Shown piece by piece: positions 1 to 8,549 of a stretch of DNA of 64,000 nt. Numbering within the stretch: position 1 is the stretch's first letter; each line of letters starts with the position of its first letter. This DNA is from Bacillota bacterium. GTDB taxonomy: Bacteria; Bacillota; Clostridia; Christensenellales; Aristaeellaceae. Both the position numbers and the translations under genes were made by a program. The notes under the pieces were generated by a model. That model saw nothing but the letters and a program-made list of their open reading frames with translations, was not told where the DNA came from and searched no databases. Location: contig JAEZIN010000028.1 in NCBI GenBank assembly GCA_023436585.1, positions 248,001-312,000 of the forward strand, read 5' to 3'.

Positions 1-1
1 T

Positions 2-1873
2 TTAATAAGCCCGCAACTCAAAAATAGTCACTTCCTCTGCTCCATGGGTGGCAAAGCAACGGACCTCTACCCGGTCGCAGGCGGTTTCTCCAACTTCCAG
101 CACGTTCAAACGCTGATGATTGCCGCGGATTTTGACCGTGCGGATGATCTCATCCTCTTTTAAAAGAACCACATCGTAATCCCTGACAAGCTCCTTGGGA
201 ACGCCGGGGCGCTGCTGCTTTTGCCTGTTGGGGCTCATGGTGACGCGGATGGGGTAACAGAAATCGGAATGGAAGGTAAGGCGAAGCTCATGCAGTTTTT
301 GGGTCTTCGGGAAGGTCATACACAGCGTTTCTCCCGCTTTGCCGATGCCATCGGAAACCCAGGCGTTGGATTCATCCCCCAGCCTTCTGGAAATGCCGTT
401 GATCACCTTGGAAGGCTCGCACCCCTCCTTGTGGGAGGTGGCTGTAAAATGGGCCTTTTTTGCCAGATCCATCGGGTCCTCATTAACAAATCCGGGCAGG
501 TAACCGTCGTCCTTTAAGATGATCTGCTGAAGTTCCTTGATGTGAGGCTGAAGCTCCTTGGGAGAAAGTCCGTATCTTGCGCACAGGGCAGCCGCCGTGC
601 CCACTGCCTGACCGCCGATAGCACAGCAGCCGATGATCCTGGTGCTGGCCATGGCCAGTTTGCTGGCGCTGATGTCACGCCCTGCCATAAACAGGTTTTT
701 AATGTTTTTGGAATAATAGCAGCGATAGGGAATGGTGTATACGCCACTGTAAAAACTGCAATCCGAAGGCAGCTTGTTAAAATCTAGAAGACCGTTGGCG
801 GTGTGCAGGTCCACGCACCAGCCGCCATAGGCTACCGCATCCTCAAAGATGCGGTGGTCCAGGATGTCGTTTTCGGTCAGCATGTAATCGCCTGCCAGGC
901 GGCGGCTTTCCCGCATCCCAGGCAGTGCGCCAACCCACTCCAGCGCAAAGTTTTCAGCGCCGTGATGGTGCACATTTTCATGATTGTTTTTGATATGATC
1001 CCATATGCCATAGGCGTACGCCATCAAATCGTCCCTGATTTTTTCATAATCCGGGATGATGTCGTCTCCTTCGCCCATCAATTCCAACCACCAATAGCCG
1101 TAATCGATACAGGCACTGCTGGTCATGGAGGTGCGGCGGTATTCCTCGGGGTCGGGAGATTCGCTTACATCGATCTTGTCCCGCATCTGAACACAGTGGA
1201 TTCGCTTGGCCAATTGGGCTTCGGTTAAGTGCTTGGCAAAGGAGGGTGGTGTGAAGGCCACGGGATGGCCCATATTCACGGCTTTCATCAGGATGGTGTT
1301 GCCCATTCGCTGGTTATTGGCCGTTTCTGGCGCATGAGGCTCGCGGAACTCGTCAAACCCCTCGCTGCCCTGCCGAAATTCCGCGCCGGCATAATAGCCC
1401 AGAGTGCCGTTGCCCGTGCAGTCTATGAACAGCGGCGCGGTGAATTTTAAGCGCATTTCCGTCGTTTCCTGCACGCAGAGGATGGCGGTTATCCTGTCTC
1501 CATCCGTTTCGCAGTCGTACATGCAGGTATTGAAATAAACGGTCAGATTCTTTTCCTTAAAGGCGGCTTCAAAGAGTACCATATCCCAAGTGGAATAGCT
1601 GAAGTTTTCATTCCTTGCTTTATTCTCCAGCATAAGCTCATATATAAGCCCCGATTCAGCGTAATCGGGCTGTTTCAGGCTCTGGTCAGCGCCTGAGATG
1701 TGGACCCTGATCTCGCTGGAGGCGTTGCCTCCCAGCATGGGCCGGGCGTGGACCAGGGCAGACTTTGCACCGTGTCTGGCTGCGGAAATGGCCGCACACA
1801 CGCCGGCCATGCCTCCCCCCACGATCACCACATCATATTGGTGCTCACGGTACCGTTCCAAAACCCTTTTCAT
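2..1873 (-). CDS. FAD-dependent oxidoreductase (PF12831 type) with C-terminal beta-sandwich domain
   Basis: The 623-residue protein has an N-terminal FAD-binding Rossmann fold: the dinucleotide motif GGGMAG is at residues 19-24, followed by the family motif MLGGNASSEIR near residue 46. A second FAD contact, NLFMAGRDISASK, lies near residue 400. The last ~150 residues look like a galactose-binding/discoidin-like beta-sandwich, which many PF12831 proteins lack. The start has a good ribosome site (GGAGG, 7 nt). No signal peptide is seen, so it is cytoplasmic. It is the last gene of a leftward operon of ABC importer, TIM-barrel isomerase and this enzyme, so it probably oxidises an imported sugar or glycoside. 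The substrate cannot be read from the sequence. The gene is complete; its stop is at 2-4. Confidence 0.85.
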   Translation of the reverse strand: MKRVLERYREHQYDVVIVGGGMAGVCAAISAARHGAKSALVHARPMLGGNASSEIRVHISGADQSLKQPDYAESGLIYELMLENKARNENFSYSTWDMVLFEAAFKEKNLTVYFNTCMYDCETDGDRITAILCVQETTEMRLKFTAPLFIDCTGNGTLGYYAGAEFRQGSEGFDEFREPHAPETANNQRMGNTILMKAVNMGHPVAFTPPSFAKHLTEAQLAKRIHCVQMRDKIDVSESPDPEEYRRTSMTSSACIDYGYWWLELMGEGDDIIPDYEKIRDDLMAYAYGIWDHIKNNHENVHHHGAENFALEWVGALPGMRESRRLAGDYMLTENDILDHRIFEDAVAYGGWCVDLHTANGLLDFNKLPSDCSFYSGVYTIPYRCYYSKNIKNLFMAGRDISASKLAMASTRIIGCCAIGGQAVGTAAALCARYGLSPKELQPHIKELQQIILKDDGYLPGFVNEDPMDLAKKAHFTATSHKEGCEPSKVINGISRRLGDESNAWVSDGIGKAGETLCMTFPKTQKLHELRLTFHSDFCYPIRVTMSPNRQKQQRPGVPKELVRDYDVVLLKEDEIIRTVKIRGNHQRLNVLEVGETACDRVEVRCFATHGAEEVTIFELRAY

Positions 1874-1891
1874 AAATCCTCCGACAATGTG

Positions 1892-2770
1892 TTATTTGGC
1901 CAATGACAGCAGGTATTCGCCAACCTGATAGACATACCGTGCGGTCATATCCTTCAGGGCATCGGGCATTTTGTCATTCATCTTGATCTCATAGATCAGA
2001 TCGGCTTCACAGCCTGTATCATAAAAAGCATGCATGACCTGCTCCCAGGGGATATTGCCCAGGAAGGGCATCATATGCAGGTCTGTCTGCCCCAGGTTAT
2101 CGTCGATATGCAATGCTTTGATCCGCTTGCCCAACCGGCGGATGGCCGGCACCTGGTCGTCGTACTGCCGGTTTGCATGGCCTACGTCCCAGCAGATACC
2201 CATCAGTGGATGCCGGAAAGAGTCCATCAGCCCTTCCAGTTCTTCGGTAGTGGTACCAAAGCGCCGCCGCGCCTGAGCATCGCACATGTTTTCAAAAGCA
2301 ATGCCTACGTTCAGTTTGAACGCCAGTTCCGCCTCAGGCCCGAACACCTGATGGTTGTAGGCTATACTTTCATCCTGCACATACTCGCTTGCGCCTGTGG
2401 CCGTAACAGGGTGGAGCACCGCCCACTTTACGCCCAGCATGGCGCTGATTTCAATAGCCCGCAGAGCCATCGCCTGGAAAAACTCCTGCTCCTCCGGTGT
2501 GTTGAACAAGCCCTCCCGGCCCGTGCGATAAGGGGGATGGGACTGAGAAAACACGATGCCCAGCTTTTCGGCCTCGTTGCGGATCATATCCACCTGATAT
2601 CGCCAGTCGTCCGCATGAAGCTCCGTTTTTTTGCGGGGCAGCGCGCACAAATTGAAGTCCAGCACCCGAAAGCCGGCATCCCGGCACCTTTTCATCGATT
2701 CCAGATAGCTGATGTGGATGTCTGTTTCCCGCCGATCCCGGAACAGGGAGGTCATTGTCCCCAAACGCAT
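1892..2770 (-). CDS. Sugar phosphate isomerase/epimerase-like TIM-barrel protein
   Basis: The 292-residue protein belongs to the AP-endonuclease-2-like TIM-barrel superfamily (PF01261). Likely metal-ligand motifs are AFENM (Glu), GICWDVGHAN (Asp and His), ALHIDDN (His and Asp) and a C-terminal IYEIK (Glu). It lies 18 bp upstream of the FAD oxidoreductase and downstream of the ABC genes, so it is cotranscribed. It is a paralogue of the protein at 12418-13290, sharing the GHAN, HPxxxxG and LGNIxWExVMxAF signatures. Family members isomerise or epimerise ketoses, dehydrate inosose, or cleave 3-keto-glycosides by elimination. Proximity to an FAD oxidoreductase makes the last role possible, but that is inference. 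Confidence 0.85.
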   Translation of the reverse strand: MRLGTMTSLFRDRRETDIHISYLESMKRCRDAGFRVLDFNLCALPRKKTELHADDWRYQVDMIRNEAEKLGIVFSQSHPPYRTGREGLFNTPEEQEFFQAMALRAIEISAMLGVKWAVLHPVTATGASEYVQDESIAYNHQVFGPEAELAFKLNVGIAFENMCDAQARRRFGTTTEELEGLMDSFRHPLMGICWDVGHANRQYDDQVPAIRRLGKRIKALHIDDNLGQTDLHMMPFLGNIPWEQVMHAFYDTGCEADLIYEIKMNDKMPDALKDMTARYVYQVGEYLLSLAK

Positions 2771-2797
2771 ATTTTCACCTGCTTACTTTATGAATCC

Positions 2798-2831
2798 GCG
2801 GGGAGGCCTCCCGGAAGAGAGACCTCCCCGC
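2798..2831 (-). promoter_or_regulatory. Intercistronic hairpin after the solute-binding-protein gene
   Basis: A perfect 9-bp GC-rich stem (GCGGGGAGG paired with CCTCCCCGC) lies between the binding-protein gene and the TIM-barrel gene, with no U-run on the transcript side. In sugar ABC operons such hairpins usually stabilise or partly terminate the mRNA so that the binding protein is made in excess. Similar hairpins follow the other two binding-protein genes in the window. Confidence 0.6.
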
Positions 2832-2864
2832 ACAAAACATCAACCTTGGAAACCAAATAAGGGA

Positions 2865-4205
2865 TTAGTTCTGTTCCGCCCAGTCCTGCAAAAGCTCCGT
2901 GGCCTGTTCATCGATTCGGGCAATCGTATCTTCCTTGGATTGGCCTTGGGCGAAAGCCACCAGCTCGTTGCCCACCATGGTATCCATCTCGTTCAGGCCC
3001 GGCACCCAAGGCTCCAGGTAATCCGGATAGTTTTGGGAGTTGTCGGCAACCGTTTTGAGGATCTGCCACTGGGGATTGGATTCCATCAGTGCCTTCACCT
3101 CGGGCAGGTCATAAGCCAGCTTGTTCACCGGATAATAGCCGGTGCCCATCATCCACTTGGCAGAAACCTCAGGGGTGGAGAAGTACTTAATGAAATCCCA
3201 AGCACCTTCGCTGGTGCCCTTGCCGTTGTCAAACATGTATAGGCCAGAGCCGCCAAGGCCAGTGGCGGTGGTGCTGTTTTCGTCCACACGGCACAATTCG
3301 GCCACGCCGAATTCAAATCCGGCTTCCTGGCTTTGTTTGATCATATTGGCCAGCCCGGCCGAGGAAGCGGCAATGATAGAGTACATTCCGCCCACGAAAT
3401 CCTCGTTGGGGCTCATGTTGTCGGGATCCACACCCCCGGTTGCAAGAACCTTTTCCCATTCGTCCATGAAACGGGCAAGGGAGCCGTCCTTGGTCATCGT
3501 AATCTGGGTGGGCGTGCCGTTGTGGCCATTCATGTTGTCAAAGGCGTACAGGCCTTCCCCCTGCATGGGGATCAGGGAGCCCAGGAGGAAAAAGCGCATC
3601 CTGACGCCAAAGCCGAACCGGTCGATTTTGTCGCCTTGCTTTTTGGTAAGCTTGCTGACGGTATCGGCCAGCCCCGCCAAGGTCTTGGGGAAGGCATCAG
3701 GGTCCAAACCAGCCTCTTTAAAATGGTCCTTGTTGTAGTACATGATCACGGAGGAGTTGGCAAAGGGGAAGCCCAGCAGCTTGCCTTCATAGGAGGCATA
3801 TTGCAGGGAAGCAGCGGAAATATTGGCAAGATCCAGGCCGGTGGGGTCCTTGTCCAACATGTCGGCAATGGGGATCAGGTATTCGTTATCCTTCATTTCA
3901 AAACAGCCACGGGCGCTGATTTGGTACAGGTCGGGCAGTTCCGCGTTGCTGCCGGTGGAGGTGATGGCTGTCAGCTTTACGGAGGATTCCTGATACGCCC
4001 CAGCGAACAGGGAGGTAACCTTATAACCGTTCTGTGCACCCCGGGTAGCATTGTAGTCCGCCACGATTTCATCCATCACCGCGGCTGCGTTGCTGCTCAT
4101 GGAGTGCCAGAAGAGCACCTCCTTGGGTGCTTCGGCCAGGGCCGGAACAGCCGCTATGGTGGCCAGCAGACAGAGGGTCAGGATCAGGGAAAGAACCTTT
4201 TTCAT
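2865..4205 (-). CDS. Extracellular sugar-binding protein of ABC importer (family 1)
   Basis: The 446-residue protein starts with a basic-hydrophobic signal peptide of ~24 residues ending in an ALA-type signal peptidase I site, then EVLFWHSMSS, the classic first strand of family 1 solute-binding proteins. GLGGSGLYMF and a late WMMGTGYYPV segment fit the binding cleft and C-terminal lobe. There is no Cys at the cleavage site, so no lipoprotein anchor, which is unusual for a Firmicute. An AAAGGAGG ribosome site precedes the ATG. It lies between the permease genes (upstream) and the TIM-barrel gene. It would capture an oligosaccharide or glycoside outside the membrane; the ligand is unknown. Confidence 0.9.
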   Translation of the reverse strand: MKKVLSLILTLCLLATIAAVPALAEAPKEVLFWHSMSSNAAAVMDEIVADYNATRGAQNGYKVTSLFAGAYQESSVKLTAITSTGSNAELPDLYQISARGCFEMKDNEYLIPIADMLDKDPTGLDLANISAASLQYASYEGKLLGFPFANSSVIMYYNKDHFKEAGLDPDAFPKTLAGLADTVSKLTKKQGDKIDRFGFGVRMRFFLLGSLIPMQGEGLYAFDNMNGHNGTPTQITMTKDGSLARFMDEWEKVLATGGVDPDNMSPNEDFVGGMYSIIAASSAGLANMIKQSQEAGFEFGVAELCRVDENSTTATGLGGSGLYMFDNGKGTSEGAWDFIKYFSTPEVSAKWMMGTGYYPVNKLAYDLPEVKALMESNPQWQILKTVADNSQNYPDYLEPWVPGLNEMDTMVGNELVAFAQGQSKEDTIARIDEQATELLQDWAEQN

Positions 4206-4257
4206 GGGAGAACCTCCTTTTTATGTGATGGGCATTTTCCTTGCCCATGCATACGCG

Positions 4258-5085
4258 TTACCCCTTGACGGCGCCTGAGGAGATACCCTGTACGATACTG
4301 CGTTGGGATATGGCAAAAATGACCACGGCGGGCAGAAGGGAAAGGGCTACCGCCGCAAATACCGGCCCCTTTACCGGGGCATCCGGGCTGGACAAAAGGG
4401 AAATACCTACCTGGACGGTACGCATGGCATCGTCGTTGGTAACAAGCAAAGGCCACAGGTAGGCGTTCCATACGTGGATGAAGGAGGAGATTCCCAGGGA
4501 GGTGAACACAGGCACGGAGATGGGGATGCAGACATTCACATAGAACTTTAGGTCTGTGCAGCCATCCAGAAAAGCTGCCTCCCGCAGGGATTTGGATACC
4601 GTTTTAAAGTTCTGGCGGAGCATAAACACCTGGGTGGCGGAAACGAAGTAGACGGCCATCACCCCCAGGTACGTATCGATCAGGCCTAGGCGGCTGATGG
4701 TAAGATAGTTGGAAATGAGCAGCGCCTCCGGCGGGATCATCATGGTGCCGATGATGTAAAAGAAAAGAACATTCTTCCCTTTGAAATTCATAAAGGCAAA
4801 GGCGTAGGCGGCTGTGGAGGAGATGATCAAACGCACCAGCGTTACGGTGACGGAAATAAACAGGGAGTTGAGCATATACCTGGGTACCATGGAATGGAAA
4901 ATGGCCTGATTAAAATTCTCCAGGTATAGGAAGGATTCGGGCAAAAGCCGGGGTGGATACGCGTCTATTGCGCCGTCCGTTTTAAAGGCGCTCATGAAGC
5001 CGTGGAAGATAGGAAAGATGATCAAAAGCCCCAGGGCAAAGGCCAAAAGCACATGCCAGAAGGTTCTTTGGGCAGAAGTTCTCAT
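4258..5085 (-). CDS. Carbohydrate ABC transporter permease, MalG-like
   Basis: The 275-residue inner-membrane protein has about six hydrophobic segments and the permease EAA loop (EAAFLDGCTDL followed by IPISVP) that docks to the ATPase. Length and C-terminal ending match the MalG/UgpE branch. Its start overlaps the stop of the upstream permease by ATGA, so the two are translationally coupled. No ATPase gene accompanies this importer. It may use the MsmK/UgpC-like ATPase encoded at 34829-35869 or one elsewhere in the genome. Confidence 0.9.
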   Translation of the reverse strand: MRTSAQRTFWHVLLAFALGLLIIFPIFHGFMSAFKTDGAIDAYPPRLLPESFLYLENFNQAIFHSMVPRYMLNSLFISVTVTLVRLIISSTAAYAFAFMNFKGKNVLFFYIIGTMMIPPEALLISNYLTISRLGLIDTYLGVMAVYFVSATQVFMLRQNFKTVSKSLREAAFLDGCTDLKFYVNVCIPISVPVFTSLGISSFIHVWNAYLWPLLVTNDDAMRTVQVGISLLSSPDAPVKGPVFAAVALSLLPAVVIFAISQRSIVQGISSGAVKG

Positions 5086-6029
5086 TCGTATACAACCCCC
5101 TTCTTTTCATACAGAAAGTTGCTCAGCAAAAAGAGGAATGTGATGAGAAAGGCGCATATGCTGGCGGTGGAACCCAGTGCATAATTGGAGTTGTTGAACC
5201 CTGAGTTGTATATGTAGTAAATCAGTGTCACCGTGGAGTTTTGCGGATCGCCCCGGGTGAGCAGCATCACCGGTCCGGACATCATGAGCCCGGCAATCAT
5301 CTGCGTGCAGATCACAAAAAAAATGGTAGGCGATATGGTAGGAATCATAATGTGGAATACCTTATGCCAGTATCCGGCCCCCTCAAGGTCCGCCGATTCA
5401 AGCAACTCCTGCGGCACATTGCGCAGCGCTGCCAGCAGCAGCATAAAGTTGAAGCCCAGATGGATCCATACCTGTATCAGCGTCAGAGAAGGCAATGTCC
5501 ACGTTTTGTCATTGAGCCAGTTGATGTTGGTCATATTGGCATATACGCCAAGCTGGGTGAGGATATAATTCAGCACACCGCTTTTACGCTTGAATATTTC
5601 CTTGAACACCATGGAGCAGGCTGCCATGGACATGGCCATGGGCATGGCAAACAGTGTTTGGTAAGCGTTGGAGCCAGGCTTTTTCTGCCGCGCCACCAAG
5701 GCCAGACACAAGGGAAGTATGACCGCCACGGGAAGGTACATGGCCGTAAACCGGAAGGTGACCCCCAGCGCGTTCTGGAAGGCAGATCTGGAAAAAAGGC
5801 TGATGAAGTTGGCAAAACCGTTGAACGCGGTGATCTGAGCCCGGCTGTTCACTTTGCTAAGGCTCATGATGAAGGTGTTGATAAAGGGATAATAGGAAAA
5901 CGCCGTGGCAAGTACAATGATAGGCAGCACGAAAAGGTAAGGTTTCATCGCCCGGCTCAGCCGTTCCCGGGATGTAAGGCCTAAGCACCGTTTGGGCAAA
6001 CCAATGGTATCCGGGTGTTCGATTTTCAT
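5082..6029 (-). CDS. Carbohydrate ABC transporter permease, MalF/UgpA-like
   Basis: The 315-residue permease begins with a cytoplasmic tail (MKIEHPDT), then about six membrane segments, with the EAA loop seen as ESADLEGAGYWHKVFHIMIP. An in-frame ATG 42 bases upstream exists, but the AGGAAGTGAG ribosome site is correctly placed only for the start at 6029. It is the first gene of the leftward operon, behind a strong promoter at 6101-6129. Together with the MalG-like partner it forms the membrane channel for the sugar bound by the protein at 2865-4205. Confidence 0.88.
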   Translation of the reverse strand: MKIEHPDTIGLPKRCLGLTSRERLSRAMKPYLFVLPIIVLATAFSYYPFINTFIMSLSKVNSRAQITAFNGFANFISLFSRSAFQNALGVTFRFTAMYLPVAVILPLCLALVARQKKPGSNAYQTLFAMPMAMSMAACSMVFKEIFKRKSGVLNYILTQLGVYANMTNINWLNDKTWTLPSLTLIQVWIHLGFNFMLLLAALRNVPQELLESADLEGAGYWHKVFHIMIPTISPTIFFVICTQMIAGLMMSGPVMLLTRGDPQNSTVTLIYYIYNSGFNNSNYALGSTASICAFLITFLFLLSNFLYEKKGVVYE

Positions 6030-6100
6030 GACGATCTCACTTCCTGAATAACGTTTCCCGCTTAGGATCATGGCGACGCTGCCGATGACACTTTTGTCAA

Positions 6101-6129
6101 ATCATAACACGAAAATTAAAACGTGTCAA
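6101..6129 (-). promoter_or_regulatory. Sigma-A promoter of the leftward ABC/FAD operon
   Basis: On the minus strand a consensus TTGACA (6124-6129) is separated by exactly 17 bases from TATGAT (6101-6106). It lies ~70 bp upstream of the first permease start. The spacer contains an inverted repeat ACACG-N10-CGTGT (6107-6126), a plausible repressor site. Confidence 0.75.
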
Positions 6130-6244
6130 TTGGCGTATTTCGAATATTGTATATTTTTCTCGTGAGAATATTGGCATAAACCAATCTGAACCGTCCTGCA
6201 TCTTCTCGTTATAGCGCAGAAATAAAATTATACGTTTCAATTTT
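6112..6244. promoter_or_regulatory. Inverted pair of ACGTTTYAATTTT operator candidates
   Basis: The 13-base motif ACGTTTTAATTTT lies on the minus strand at 6112-6124, inside the leftward promoter. ACGTTTCAATTTT lies on the plus strand at 6232-6244, upstream of the regulator promoter. Twelve of 13 bases match and the copies face each other across the divergent region, as expected for sites bound by the adjacent LacI-type regulator. Confidence 0.45.
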
Positions 6245-6298
6245 ATGCACTTATTGCTTGAAATAGAGCATGAAGGGCGGCAATTATGAAACCTCTCA

Positions 6299-6326
6299 TT
6301 GACTTATTCCATTTTTTCATTATACT
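6299..6326 (+). promoter_or_regulatory. Promoter of the LacI-SBP regulator gene
   Basis: TTGACT (6299-6304), a 16-base spacer and TATACT (6321-6326) lie just upstream of the regulator start at 6352. This leaves a very short leader with a GAGGTGA ribosome site. Confidence 0.6.
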
Positions 6327-6351
6327 AAAAATGAATGAATGAGGTGACGAA

Positions 6352-8535
6352 ATGACAACCATCAAGGATATTGCAAAGGCCGCTGGCGTTTCCCAGGGCA
6401 CGGTGTCCAACGTAATCAATGGGAAAGGAAATGTGAGCAGCCGGAAGATCCACCTGGTGCAGGAAACGGCCAAGCGCCTGGGTTATGCATTGAATCAGCG
6501 GGCCCAGGTCTTACGCAAAGGGTCATCCAAAACATTAGCCGTGGTGGTTCCTGACCTGTACAACCGTCAGTATGTGGATTTTTACATCAGCTTCAGCAAT
6601 TACGCGCAAGAGCAGGGGTATCAGGTGAATCTATACCTGACAGGGGATTCGCCCCAGGCGGAACAGCAGATCATTGGCCAGATTCATTCAAATGTTACAG
6701 CCGGCGCGGCGGTATTCACCAGTCTTACCACCGGTGATGATGCTTATCAAAGCGCAGGACTGGAAAAGGTGCTGTATGTTGAACGCAGCCCTGGATTTCC
6801 ATGTGCGATGATTGGGTTTGATATGGCGAAGATCGGGTCGGAGATAGCTGAATTGATACTCAGGCAAGGCTACAAGAATGTTGCATTGCTGACGGAGAAT
6901 CCTGCATTTTCGTCTCAAAAACAGTTTTGTGAATCCTTTCAAAACATGCTGAGCAGCACCGATGTTGCACTGAACGTATACCACACGGACGAGGTTCGCT
7001 GCCCAAATGATGTTTTTCAAATCATGGAAGTGTCTCCCATGCCGGAGGCGATCATTGTCACCAACTATGCTTTCGCTATTACGGCGAACAATATCCGCAA
7101 ACACTTTTGCCCCAACGAGAACATGCGGATCTATGGGCTTTCTCCTGTATTCACCTTGCCGGGTGGTGAATTTGACAAGTATGAACTGAATTACCGCCTC
7201 ATGGGCAAGACGACCGCCCAGATGCTGATTGAAAGCCTGCATGGCAGAGTAATGTCACCTGAAATCCGTTTGCTTCTCGGCGACGGGTTACGCAGATGGC
7301 TGCCAACAACAGGCGGAAAGCAGGCTGACAAGCTCACTGTCGTGACCCTGGAAAGCCCAAGCGCCAGGATTTTGAAAGATATCTCCCACTTATATACGAA
7401 AGCCACAGGGATAGAGATCAACGTTGCCATATACTCATACGACGGATTAAATGAAATGTTATCCAATGTGGAGAACACAGACTCCTTTGATGTCATCCGC
7501 ATCGACAACCGCAGGCTTTCCTGGTATGCCGAGAAGGCTTTTGAGCCGCTGGAACAGATCGATCCGTCCATCAGTTCGGTTTTTGATACATTTTTGCCTG
7601 GCCTATCCCTGGAATACTCCCATTATAAAGGCATTCTCTACGCCTTGCCCAGCACGCCCAGCTCCCAACTGTTATTTTACCGCAAGGATCTGTTTGAAAA
7701 CACAGCATGGCGCCGCCAGTATGCCGAGCATTACCAGCAAGAGTTGTTTCCGCCTTCCACTTACATGGAGTTCAACCGTATTGCCCGCTTCTTTACCCGT
7801 AAGATTAACCCGCTTTCTCCCGTTCCCTACGGTACAACCATCACCCTGGGTAACAGCAATGTGGCCGGAAAAGAGTACCTCACCCGATATTTCAGCCACA
7901 GCCGTCATCTGTATGACGAAGGCAGCATCCAACTGACAAGTCCGCAGGGAATTTTGGCCATGAAAGAGCTGTTGGAAACAAAGGAATTCATCGGTTCAAA
8001 TCCCTGCAACACATGGCAGCTTGCCGCCAGTGAGTTTGCCAAGGGAAACGTGGCCATGACGGTTATGTTCTCCAACTTCGCCTCCGCCATTGTGGGTACA
8101 GATTCTCGGGTGCTGGACAAGATTGGTTATGCACTTGTGCCGGGAGGCAACCCCATGACCGGAGGAAGTGCCATAGGAGTATGCCGTTATTCCAAAAGGA
8201 AAGAAGAAGCCTTGCGCTTTATCCGCTGGCTGTGCACTGAGGAGGTGGCTACAGCCATGACGCTGATGGGCACCATGTCCCCCTGCAGAAAGACCTATGA
8301 AAACTATGAGGTCATGGACCTGTATCCTTGGCTCTTGATGGCCAAGGACAGCTTTGCATTGTCCCATACGCGTTATTCCCCCGAAGACGGCGGCTATCCC
8401 TTTGATGAGCCGAAATTTCTTGGCATTCTGGGCATGGCTGTCCATACGGCGTATCACGGCATCATGATGCCCGAGGACGCGCTGCGCTTTGCCCAGTCCA
8501 CTTTCGAAAAAACGTATGCCTGCCATAAAGGCTGA
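6352..8535 (+). CDS. LacI-family regulator fused to a solute-binding-protein domain
   Basis: The 727-residue protein is about twice the usual LacI length. Residues 1-55 are a typical LacI helix-turn-helix with hinge (TIKDIAKAAGVSQGTVSNVIN). Residues 60-325 are the LacI-type sensor domain (TLAVVVPDLYN at the start). Residues ~330-720 resemble a family 1 extracellular sugar-binding protein (LTVVTLESPSARILKDISHLY, FDVIRIDNRRLSWYAE, GILYALPSTPSSQLLFYRKDLF, MTGGSAIGVCRYSKRKEEAL). There is no signal peptide, so the sugar-binding module acts in the cytoplasm as a second sensor. It is transcribed divergently from the ABC operon and followed 14 bp later by an FAD oxidoreductase. It probably represses or activates both units in response to the imported sugar. 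Confidence 0.88.
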   Translation: MTTIKDIAKAAGVSQGTVSNVINGKGNVSSRKIHLVQETAKRLGYALNQRAQVLRKGSSKTLAVVVPDLYNRQYVDFYISFSNYAQEQGYQVNLYLTGDSPQAEQQIIGQIHSNVTAGAAVFTSLTTGDDAYQSAGLEKVLYVERSPGFPCAMIGFDMAKIGSEIAELILRQGYKNVALLTENPAFSSQKQFCESFQNMLSSTDVALNVYHTDEVRCPNDVFQIMEVSPMPEAIIVTNYAFAITANNIRKHFCPNENMRIYGLSPVFTLPGGEFDKYELNYRLMGKTTAQMLIESLHGRVMSPEIRLLLGDGLRRWLPTTGGKQADKLTVVTLESPSARILKDISHLYTKATGIEINVAIYSYDGLNEMLSNVENTDSFDVIRIDNRRLSWYAEKAFEPLEQIDPSISSVFDTFLPGLSLEYSHYKGILYALPSTPSSQLLFYRKDLFENTAWRRQYAEHYQQELFPPSTYMEFNRIARFFTRKINPLSPVPYGTTITLGNSNVAGKEYLTRYFSHSRHLYDEGSIQLTSPQGILAMKELLETKEFIGSNPCNTWQLAASEFAKGNVAMTVMFSNFASAIVGTDSRVLDKIGYALVPGGNPMTGGSAIGVCRYSKRKEEALRFIRWLCTEEVATAMTLMGTMSPCRKTYENYEVMDLYPWLLMAKDSFALSHTRYSPEDGGYPFDEPKFLGILGMAVHTAYHGIMMPEDALRFAQSTFEKTYACHKG

Positions 8536-8549
8536 GGAGGGAATCCTTC

